Shown: one piece after another, positions 32,901 to 41,541 of the stretch | Position numbering within the stretch: position 1 is the stretch's first letter | Layout of the letters: each line of letters starts with the position of its first letter | Assembly: GCA_015179125.1 (NCBI GenBank) | Contig: WHVA01000408.1 | Span: forward strand, 41,364-105,363 | Origin: Gautieria morchelliformis | Taxonomy: Eukaryota; Basidiomycota; Agaricomycetes; Gomphales; Gomphaceae | DNA length: 64,000 nt | Reading direction: 5' to 3' | Notes under the pieces: model-generated | Seen by the model: only the letters and a program-made list of their open reading frames with translations | What the model was told of the DNA's origin: nothing | Database searches by the model: none | Translations under genes and position numbers: made by a program

Positions 32901-33808
32901 TCTTGAAAGTATTCTCCCTCCACAAACCATAACGGTCGTCTCCTGGCGCACGCTACGGGCATTTCTATGTTTTGATTTGTGATCAGGAGCCGCAAGCCAA
33001 TTATAGATATTCTGATGACGTTCTTCTACATAACAAAGCCGTCTGCATCAGTGTCGGACATTAAGAGGAACTGGTGATATGTGACGTACGCAACTTCGCC
33101 TGTTCCATAGCCTCGCGGAGCTCAGCAGTCCGTGCCTGCAACGCTTCGACCCCACTATCTATCTTCAGGGTCAACCGTCTGTCTGAATAATCAGCATCGA
33201 CTCGAAGGTAGCGGGTGCAACATACGTCTGATCTACTTCCATCGCCATAATCAACGAGTCTTTTAGCTTCCTAATACTGTCCACAGTCTTGTTGACGTCG
33301 GCCTCATTCAGCGGCCACGTCAATGCTTGCATGCCACCTTTCCGTCCAAGGTCTTTTCCCAGGCCCTCTATCTCGCGATCCAGTGCCGCCTCAATGTTGC
33401 CATCTGGCCTCGCCTCGAGATTCCCCATCTCGACATTCTCACTCTCGTCACCCAGCGCCGTCCGGAGACGCTTCATCTCGTCACCACAAACATGGAGTCG
33501 CTCATTCAAAGCCGACAAACGAGAGGCCCGTCCGGGCTCCAACTGGGAGGTCCGTCCTGTCTCCTCATTTGCCAGCTGAAGAACTTGTGTTAGCACTGTG
33601 CAAAGTCCCACCAACTCTGTCGTGATCCTATCCCGATCTCTAGGTGCGTTCTTCACGCCAGCGACGTATTTGGAACACACGGCGATATTTGATCCTGTGA
33701 GTTGAAGGACGGCAATGACGTTCGCTGATTGGTTTCGTTAGCATTCTACCAAGTGGTACGGGTTGTCAACGGCTTGCCTACTATCCCCAGGTTTGCTAGT
33801 CCAGCCAT
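29938..33808 (-). CDS. STAND/NLR-like protein: coiled N-domain, NACHT, 14 ankyrin repeats
   Basis: A candidate start at 33808 (MAGLANLG) precedes the fungal STAND N-terminal domain (ANVIAVLQLTGS, VKNAPRDRDRITTEL, helical to about 33100). The NACHT region follows: WLAAPDHKSKHRN, WFVEGEYFQEW, LWLRGIPGAGKTIL (Walker A, rebuilt across the intron 32856-32806), CSTIVEDL (intron 32780-32729), Walker B AVYIVFDALDECP, MFRWVVCQLDALW (intron 32152-32102), LPKTLNETYDRIL. Then ICSSLVT/LAHFSVQEYLIS and 14 ankyrin repeats of 33-34 aa (31290-29990). Introns are 51-52 bp with good GT/AG ends. One frameshift is apparent near 32933, between WLAAPD and WFVEG. Such proteins are NTP-driven sensors in fungal self/non-self recognition and programmed cell death. 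The ligand here is unknown. Confidence 0.85.
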
Positions 33809-34421
33809 AGCGTCGAGTTGGTTAAAGTACTCGAGAGCACAGCTTTGCCGCTTATAACGGCAGCGTCTATCGTGGCATTGCCATCGTGCCAGACGCACAG
33901 GCTGACGCGTCTACATGGACCCATATAAGGGACTTCGCCGGTTACCGGTTACCCCTTGTTCTCATGATTGTTATACACGCGATGGGAGTACTAGAATGAA
34001 AAGAACTCATACTCTCGGGTGACTGTGTATGTGGTATTGATCTTGAAAACTGTATTATATAGAATGACAGGAAACCACGCCGCATCACGCTCGTCCCGTC
34101 CGCTGACGCCAGACCTAGAAACATCACTCTTCACGCCTTACCTCAGGCTGGCGTGCGGCGACTCCGAGCCACGTCCCCGTCTTCGGTTGGGGGGGGTGGG
34201 GGGGAGGGAGAAGGGGCCGGCAGCGCAGAACTAGCGCAATGCCAATGGCCCACCGCGTCCGCGTCTTTGAAGTTCCGCGGCTGCGCAGGATCGCATCATA
34301 TCACATTTATTACAAACACTAGATAGGACAGGGACGGGCCCGGGCAAGCAATACATTAGCGGTTGGGGGAAGGGCACGTGACCATGAGGCAAGAAGGTGG
34401 GCGACGCGCGTGGCGTGGGTG
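33809..34421. other. Intergenic region with G-rich tract
   Basis: No gene recognised. It lies between the divergent 5' end of the STAND gene and the 3' end of the F-box gene. The + strand at 34188-34215 has four runs of three or more G, a possible quadruplex. Confidence 0.45.
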
Positions 34422-35866
34422 TCACCGCGAAAACCGCTCCGAAACGCCCTTCCACAGGGCGCCTGTGCGCCGCACGATGGCATCGACACGCCCCCGCGTC
34501 GGTGTGCGCATATCCACGTAGTCCTCTGTACAACGCGAGTTAGCACGAGCCTCACGCGCGAAGCGCGACGCAGCCACTCACCTGGCCCTCCGTGCCGGTC
34601 CACGTCCGTTACGAGCCTAATCCCACGCGTCGCACACCGTCTCTTGAGCAGGTCGCCCCAATCGCGCCACGCGCAGCAGCGCCCCGCGACGACGAGCTCG
34701 CGTAGCCGTGTCGCAGGGAAGTCCTCGCGGCCAAGCGCGACGAGGAGCGGGAAGCTCATGTCGGGCCCGCGCCTGTGCATCATCCCAGCCCGCGCGCCCA
34801 ACGCCTCCGCCCACGCGGCGCCCTTGCCGCAGCCGATACAGCGGTGCGCTTGGGGCGCGGTGATGGTGAGCTGCTCCAGCGAGGGCGGGAGGCGGTGCAG
34901 CTCGTCGGCGGAGAGCTGCAACGCGGCGATCGTGAGGGTGCGGAGGGGCGGGAACATGGCGGGCGCGTCTTGCGTGATGTGGTAGTCGTAGACGAACTTG
35001 CCGAGGACGAGGCTCTCGAGCACGGGCCCGAGGATGAGGAAGGCGGCGTCAATGAGAAAGGGATAGGAATCGAAATAGGAGAGCTCGAGGTGCCGGAGAG
35101 AGGGGCGCACGGTGGTGAAGAGCTGGGCGGCGGCGCGGGCGTCGATACGGCCATCGGAGAGGGTGAGGGAGCGCAGCGCCGGGAGAGAGGGGAGGAGGAG
35201 GCGGGAGAGCGCGGGGCGGCCGTCGAGGGTGAGGATGAAGTTAGAGAGGGTGAGGTTCACGAGAGAGGGGAGCGCTGTGTGGATCGGGAGGAACGCGAGG
35301 GGGGAGCAACTAAGCGCTCGCACCTCGGGGGTGTACCACGGGATCATGCGGTCCATCGTGAGGTTGAGACTGAGGAGGTTGCGAATCTGCCCAGCGGGGA
35401 GCGGCAGCGCCGGGACGCCGCCAGGGGCGATTGCGTTGTAGAAGTTGGTGGGGAAGCGGAGGAAGATGAGGTTGGGGCACATCCGTACGAGCACAGCGTA
35501 GTTGCGGAGACGGACGGCGGAGCGCTCGTTTCTCTGGTACTCGCAGGGCTCAAAGCCGAGGTCCGGGAAGGAGAGGAAGGTGACGAAGCGGGCGAGGGGC
35601 GGGTTCGCGCGGATGGAGCGGATGAGGAGCTTCGCGGGGCGCGACGACTCCGACGAGAATACGACACGCTGGTACAGGACAGTGGTTCCGGGCTGGTGCC
35701 ATGCCCTGCACACGAGGGGCACCGCGCGGAGGGTGGGCAGGACGTGCGGCGGGTCGGGGAGCGTGTCGAGCGGGTGGCGGAGGTGGCTCAGGATGAGGAG
35801 GATGATCTCGGGCCCAATGCTGCTCGCCGGCGCCTGCACGGGAGAGTGACGACGGGGAGACTTCAT
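34422..35866 (-). CDS. F-box protein, leucine-rich
   Basis: The main exon 35866-34582 and a last exon 34525-34422 join across a 56-bp intron (GTGAGT...TACAG) to give about 462 aa ending WKGVSERFSR. The F-box is near the N-terminus: IGPEIILLILSHLRHPLDTL, then LRAVPLVCRAWHQPGTTVLY. Leucine-rich stretches follow (LLSLNLTMDRM, SLVNLTLSNFIL, ALRSLTLSDGRI, SLRHLELSYFDSY, PLRTLTIAALQLS), like degenerate LRRs. It is expected to recruit substrates to an SCF ubiquitin ligase through Skp1; the substrate is unknown. I chose the ATG at 35866 because residues further upstream look like a proline-rich read-through. No breaks. High GC keeps long shadow ORFs open on the other strand. Confidence 0.85.
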
Positions 35867-36079
35867 GGTGGGCGGCGCAGGAGGGCTGAGCTCGAGAAAG
35901 GCGGGACAGGAGGCGCCACCGTCCCAAGGCGGCGGCGACCACCGCGTACACGAGGTCGCCCCTCGCCTCATGGCGTGCATGCCTGTAGGACGTGTCTCAT
36001 TTCAAAGAGCCTGTGCATCCCGGCCACCCCCATCTGGCCACCGTCAGAACAGCCTATAGAAGCGTTCAGCCCTCATCCC

Positions 36080-36880
36080 ATGGACAAGCACTCCCCAGAC
36101 ACCCACCACATGAATTCGCCCACGGATGAATACCCGTCCGGTAGGTCCTCTCAAGGCGTCCGCCATGATCCCGCTCCAGGCATGCCTCCCTACGCCGTGC
36201 ACGATCACCCGCGTCGTCTGCGTGAGAGCAGCATCCCCAAAGCATTCCTTTCCCTGAGGGAGCAGCACTGGGGTTCTCGGCCAAAGTCGTACATCGCTCG
36301 ACTGGCACAGGACGCCGGCGAAAGCGTTCCGCGAGTGATACTAGAGACTGACGACTCTGAGGACGGACTCGGCGCCAGTGAGCCTGAGCGGCCCGGGACT
36401 CCAGGCACGACCGGCGTCAGACGCCACAACGTGGCACTGCAGCCGCCCTACGATCCGGATCCGTGCCCACAAAGTCAGCAACAGCCCAGATCCCCGACCA
36501 CAAACTCTGACTCTGATGACCTGGCATCGCTCACGGGGCAGAGTGGAGATGCATGGGATATAAGGATCCACGCACAGATGCAGCATAACGCACAGCTGGA
36601 GGTGTGTCGGGCGTTGCCAAAGGTTCCTCCACCGCTGACAACTAACTTACGTGCGAGACCCAGTCAGCGAATCAGCGACACAGACAACGAATCGAGGAGT
36701 ATGAACTCGAGCTGGAGGTGCTGCGGCTTCTGCAGGTATGTTCGTGAGCGTGCCGACTCCCGGGCCCAAAAGCCCTTCCTCAATTAATCACCATCACAGG
36801 GTGCGCCACCTGAAATGCACTGGCAGAGTGAGTCTGAGTGGTGCAGCGATGATCTCTATGATATATCTGAGGCGTGGTGA
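36080..36880 (+). CDS. Unknown small protein, three exons
   Basis: Exons 36080-36601, 36658-36735 and 36800-36880 join in frame (introns 56 and 64 bp; CTAAC branch-like motif in the first) to give 226 aa. The N-terminal two thirds are polar and proline/serine-rich (PRVILETDDSEDGLG, PTTNSDSDDLASLTGQ). A short heptad-like helix follows (MQHNAQLE, QRHRQRIEEYELELEVLRLL), then an acidic tail SEWCSDDLYDISEAW. I do not recognise the family. The gene is divergent from the F-box gene with 213 bp between the two ATGs. A broken inverted copy lies at 27160-27858, and conservation between copies supports the exon-intron layout. The first acceptor is GAG rather than YAG. Confidence 0.6.
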
Positions 36881-37442
36881 ATCGATACCCGGCAACATTG
36901 ACGCATCGTGAACAGAAAAATATGCATAGATCACATGTACAGGCGTGATAAATGAAGTGTATAGCTGCTGCACATGGATATATATCATAGCAACTGCGGA
37001 AAGGGCAACGAAGCCTTCTGTGCTCTTATCCCAGTTAATCGTTAATCGATCGAACGAAATCCATGGGTACGTGAAAAAAGGGAGTGAGGTCGGTCACCAA
37101 CAGCTCGGAGCGCGTAATACCTTCAAGGTGCTTGCGCGTCTTTAGTCTTCTGTGCTGCTCTGTGTGAGGATACCTCTCAGTGGCTAAACCAGGATAATTC
37201 TGTGTGGCAACCCCCCGTGGGAAAAACAACCCGGGTCTGCTGAATCATCCGCAAAGATGAACTGCGAGGGTTGCTACCGAATTCTCGGAATTCTCGGATG
37301 CCGCTTATATCATCATACCTCCAGGGCCAAATAGGGATGGGTCGCGGTTGCAGTGCTCATCGGGTCTTTCAGAAAGACCCGATGAGCACTGGTACTGCAA
37401 TACGTCGGGGTTCTAGCAACCCAACATACGGTACGGATGAGG
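36881..37442. repeat. Repeat-derived 3' flank with palindrome
   Basis: 36881-37180 is shared with the inverted copy at 27.2 kb, including CGTCTTTAGT and ATTAATCG/CGATTAAC blocks. 37181-37442 holds a perfect palindrome and weak outer inverted repeats (GGGTTGCT at 37267, AGCAACCC at 37415). No gene seen. Confidence 0.55.
37351..37391. repeat. 41-bp perfect inverted repeat
   Basis: Arms CAGTGCTCATCGGGTCTTTC (37351-37370) and its exact reverse complement (37372-37391) around a single A. It would form a 20-bp hairpin. Confidence 0.95.
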
Positions 37443-37746
37443 TGTAGCGGTTATGCGCAGTAGCTAGATACTAGAAGCTCAGCGAACGAGGTAGTTCACT
37501 GTATGTATTAGTACTGTACCTAGATACTAGAAGCTATCAATATAGTGAGTACTTCTATATCTAGACATGGATAGAAAAGAGTACGCACCTCAGCGAACGA
37601 GGTAGTTCACTGAGGTGCCGCTAACTACGATGTTGCACTATATACGGCCTCGGGCATATGCCCGAGGCTGCTGACATGAAACAATACCCTGCCCGACCTC
37701 CCCTCTACCCTGCCTGCGTTCTAGCTTATCCCCGATAACCCCAACA
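37443..37746 (-). mobile_element. Solo copia LTR with perfect 5-bp target duplication
   Basis: 304 bp related to the LTRs at 22140 and 26677, with TG...CA ends and the same CCTCGGGCATATGCCCGAGG palindrome. It is flanked on both sides by TGAGG (37438-37442 and 37747-37751). No internal copia sequence is present, so it probably arose by LTR-LTR recombination. Substitutions relative to the full element suggest a different subfamily or older age. Confidence 0.93.
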
Positions 37747-37917
37747 TGAGGTGGCCGTAATGCCACCGTACAATGTACGGCTGTACACGTATACGGTGCG
37801 GCGCTGAGCCCTAGTCTTTAACCGCCTTCTCACTGGGTCAGTTTGCACTTGGGCTGCTCAGACCATGGAATGGCACTTCGACGATGCGATATCTTTCTCA
37901 GCAGCTAAGGGTGGCTG

Positions 37918-38190
37918 CGGCCTTACCTGACCGACATATCAAAATTCTTGTGTGTGTGCCATTAACACACTCGTGTCCTCGTTTTTCTCCTTCTTCGCTA
38001 TTAGGTGAGCTATGAATTGAATTCGCACCTGGTAATACTCTTACCGTCCAATGTCCTTCAGTACAGTCTCTCTCTCAGGCTGAGTAGGGCTGCGGCCTTA
38101 CCTGACCGATGTATCAAACCCGTATTGCCGTTAATACACGTATTCTCCTTTTTTTCCCCCTCTTCTTCGCTGCCTCGTGAGCTATAAATA
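37918..38190 (+). promoter_or_regulatory. Duplicated upstream region with TATA box
   Basis: A block starting GCGGCCTTACCTGACCGA occurs at about 37918 and again at about 38090. Each contains a long T/C-rich tract and a GTGAGCTAT end. TATAAATA at 38183-38190 lies about 50 bp before the ATG at 38239. Confidence 0.55.
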
Positions 38191-38238
38191 CGGTCAATAT
38201 CATTTCCTTTCACGCTACCACACTCAGTGCTCTAGGAC

Positions 38239-39576
38239 ATGTCTGGTCTCTTCGCTAATGCTTCCTCGTCATATGTGCTGTTTTCTGAGCAGTTTTTCAG
38301 AACTGTGACTTTCCGAGAACCTAAGTCTCTGGCCTTACTCACCATCTTATCTGCCGATGCTCTCCACAAATGGAAATATCTCCTGTCGCTGCCATCTTCC
38401 GCCAAATTGTCCACCACAGTCACCATTGACGAGTTCATACTGAACATCGTTTCTCTACAAGATATTCTACCCGGCCTGGAGCAGGCATCCGCTGGTGGAA
38501 TCAGTGGTGTTGAACTGGGTATGAATACACCAAGAGGACCAAAGACGGTTCAGGTGCATCTCTCGAAAGTGCGTCCCGCTGCCTACTAGTTTGTTTCTGA
38601 TTTTTTTTTTTTTTTGTTTTCTGATATGTGTGGGTAGGTATGACTCTATGTTTCAATTAACAACCACACCCCACATGTGATGTTTGCATGTGCCCTTGTA
38701 CATTGTATTACAGAGGCCAAGCTACTTACACCTGCTAACTTCGATAGGTTCGAAAATGAGTGGATCACAACTATGGTGTCAGGTTTCTCAACCGCCTCAG
38801 GCATGCCCTTGTGGCAACTCGGTACGCTAGTTGGAGAACATTGGCTTTACGATGATGTTGTCAATGCGATCTCAGAGATGATCTATTGGTGAACCATTGC
38901 AGCAGATCCCCTTCGCGAAGCTCATCACTTGGTATTTCCCACCTTATTCTTCGAGGATGCAAAGGTACTATACTACCCAAACCCTCATCTATACAGTAAA
39001 AAAATCATCGGCATCCGTAACCGACTTGCAACTGCACGCATCCGCGGTTTTAGCTTCGAAATCATTGAACAAGGACATGTGTCTGCGTATCTATATACAT
39101 ATAGTCATCCGAGCACTCTACAGCACCGGGACTCTATGGGGAAGGCCCCTCACATAGATGTACTCTCAGTCATGAATTGGGTTTTGTCAGGCTTAAGGTT
39201 TCCTGAAATCATGGCAGTGGTTGTCGAGAGTGGGCCAATGCAGCCTGCTGGCAGTGGCAGCTGTACCTTGATTGCCCTCAATGCGATTGAACAACGCATG
39301 GATGCCACAGTTCCTATCTGGATGCCGGCTCGATCAACAGTGGTTTGTGATCAATGGATATATGATTTGATCACGTACCACCTTTGTTCGCAGCATCATG
39401 GGGTATGTATTCCAGTTTGAGACTGAGATCTATTATTTCTCACTAATTTGTTGTAGCTACCCTCTGAATGGACACGGGCTTGTCACGTTGACGAAGAATT
39501 ATCCCACAATCCTATAAACCATACCCTGCCTGATGTGACTATTCCCTATCAGGACTACAATGTGTTAGACATTGAG
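38239..39576 (+). pseudogene. Ulp1-like (C48) cysteine protease gene with in-frame stop
   Basis: Exon 1 is 38239-38568. A 147-bp intron leads to exon 2 (38716-39402), and exon 3 is 39457-39576. Exon 2 reads WQLGTLVGEHWLYDDVVNAI, a TGA at 38890, then LREAHHLVFPTLFFEDAKVL, IIGIRNRLATARI, GPMQPAGSGSCTLIALNAIE and WIYDLITYHL. The GSGSC/ALN box and the order resemble the Ulp1-like protease domains common in agaricomycete genomes; the Cys of GSGSC would be the nucleophile. Ulp1-type enzymes remove SUMO-like modifiers, but many fungal copies are tied to transposons. The stop is a single C-to-T type change within an otherwise open frame. The 3' part is lost where a MITE sits at 39638. Possibly still expressed as a short product. 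Confidence 0.6.
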
Positions 39577-39637
39577 GTACGTGCTGTAAAGCCTTGATTC
39601 CGAGAGGCATATGATGATATAGAGCACTGCAGGCATA

Positions 39638-40013
39638 TAAAAGTTTTCTTGTCTGAAAAACTGTTGAAAAAACTGGAAAGATTTTCCAAATATTTTTAGT
39701 GTTTTTTATGTAAAAAAAAAACTATAATAAAATTTTGTGTTTTTATTAGAATTTGTTGAGCAAGAAAATTGTAAAAAAATTCAAAGTTTTTTTCAGGGTT
39801 TTTTATGGGTTTCTTTGTGTTTTCACAAAGAAACTTATAAAAAGACATAAAAAACCTTGCAAAAAACTTAAAACTTTTTTACAATTTTCTTGGTCAACAA
39901 ATTCTAACAAAAACACAAAATTTTATTATAGTTTTTTTTACATAAAAAACACTAAAAATATTTGGTAAATCTTTACAGTTTTTTCAACAGTTTTTCACAC
40001 AAGAAAACTTTTA
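39638..40013. mobile_element. MITE with long terminal inverted repeats
   Basis: A 376-bp AT-rich foldback. The left arm from TAAAAGTTTTCTTGT and the right arm ending ACAAGAAAACTTTTA are reverse complements over about 180 bp with few mismatches. It is flanked by TA on both sides (39636-39637 and 40014-40015), as for Tc1/mariner-derived MITEs. No ORF of interest. A truncated relative lies at about 63250-63437. Confidence 0.9.
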
Positions 40014-40158
40014 TATACCTCCAGTGGAGGTGGATTATATAGTTTGCACATCCCATTTTCACCTTCAGTGACCAGGTCGCGAAGCACATTGACGCTAAGT
40101 ATGTACACCCAGCTAGAGTGCACCATAAGCGCCCGGCGGTTCAAGCACGTTAATTGAT

Positions 40159-40181
40159 TCTCTCTCTCTCTCTCTCTCTCT
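40159..40181 (+). repeat. CT microsatellite
   Basis: Eleven uninterrupted TC dinucleotides directly next to the end of the MULE fragment. Confidence 0.97.
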
Positions 40182-40931
40182 AATCAGCCCAGGTCAGAGT
40201 ATAGACAGTTGCACCAACACAATGGTTGAGATTATAGTGCACCTTACAGTCTGTTTTGATTGTCTTGCCTTGCCGGTGGTCACTTGGGTCAATAGCTGGG
40301 TTGTGCATTGGCTGGTGAGTCTGATAGCTGTGACACCGCCTCGTTATGTTTTTGGGAAGCCCATCCTCATCACCTTCCATCCTCTTGCTCTGACCAATGC
40401 ACATCTTATATCCTCGTTTCTCCTTGTAGCAGATAATCTCCACCTTGGCCTCATGCAGATTAGAATATGTTGTGCCAATACATGGGGCACCAGATGGGAC
40501 CACTTCAGTTACTGGGTAGCCATACCTTTTGGCGTATGGCTGCGAGTGAACGGTTAGAGCCAACGATTTAGAGTGTGATGATTTGGGCATAGGAAAGGCC
40601 AGTGGGGGGTCTGTTCAATTGGACTGTCATTGAGCTGAACTTTTACATAAGAAGACTGTTTCGGTGGCATCTGCAGTGAAAGTACATTCATGTGATGGTG
40701 CTTCTTGACCAGTCTTGATGTGTTCTTGCTATCTGAAGTATCATATGACCAAGTCTCTGGGCTCCAATCCAAATCCAAGTCCAAGTCAGAAACTTCTATA
40801 ACTGACATTTCATGTGATCCTGGCAATGATTGTATGCCTGTCAAGTCTATTACAGAAATGGGGGAGCCTGGAGCCACTGGCAAGTTGAGTGTGAGATCTG
40901 CCAGACCGGGTTCCATTTTAGCTTGCTTCAC
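40180..40931 (-). pseudogene. MULE transposase N-terminal fragment
   Basis: Two overlapping frames on -: 40931-40554 (acidic leader, then QLNDSPIEQTPHWPFL) and 40590-40180 (PYAKRYGYPVTEVVPSGA, RRCHSYQTHQPMHNPAIDP, RQGKTIKTDCKVHYNLN). The HxGKTIKTDC..H.NLN pattern resembles the FAR1/WRKY-like DNA-binding part in front of Mutator-like transposases of basidiomycetes. The catalytic domain is missing and the frame shifts once near 40570. Confidence 0.55.
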
Positions 40932-41541
40932 TGAAGGTACTATTATCGCATCTAATTGGGGATCATGACCTTGGAGTTTATCCAGTGAGACAAAGCTATA
41001 GGTGGTGGTTTTATGTCCAATGCTGGCTGCTCAGCACCACTTCTAGTAAGTTCATGTCCATCCATGTGTTAACTTTCCGTAATGAGTATGTAGCCCTATC
41101 GAATCGACGAGTGACCTATATAGAGCTGGCTAAGGGGGGTTGTTACCCACGGATGCACCTGACCCTGTAGTAGGGCGGGAGACGCGGTTCTAAACCTGCC
41201 GTGCTTTGGAGGGTGATTGCGCCCTTGGATCTATGTCTCTTGCCATGGAGGGATCCCACCGCTGGTCCCCCAGCGGCGGTCAAAACTCCCCATATCTCCG
41301 GTGCATGAGTCCGCGGGTAGGATACAGGAGTGCGATAGGAGGTCGGTAGGGCATGAGGGGTTACATGATGTTTTAGAGGGAAAGCAGTCGGACTGGGGTG
41401 TTAGATTATTGGCCAGGGAGACACAAGAGGGCCAATCCCTCATGAGAGGTGGGATCGGCAGAAAGCGAGAGCCGATATGGTGTCAGATGGAATCCTGCGA
41501 TGCGGGTGTCAGCAAGGGTCACGTATAGCAGAGGAGACAGC
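40932..41541. other. No recognised gene; probable LINE 3' flank
   Basis: ORFs here are short and without recognisable motifs. The segment may include the 3' untranslated region of the LINE, but no poly(A) tail was identified to fix its end. Confidence 0.35.

Noticed and set aside
33289-33625. ORFs on + within the NLR N-terminal domain
   Set aside because: Shadows of the coding strand; the - strand matches the STAND N-domain.
34775-36787. 670-codon ORF on +
   Set aside because: Its first two thirds are the antisense of the F-box gene, kept open by high GC; composition is Arg/Glu/Gly-rich without motifs. Only the part from 36080 is retained, as a spliced gene.
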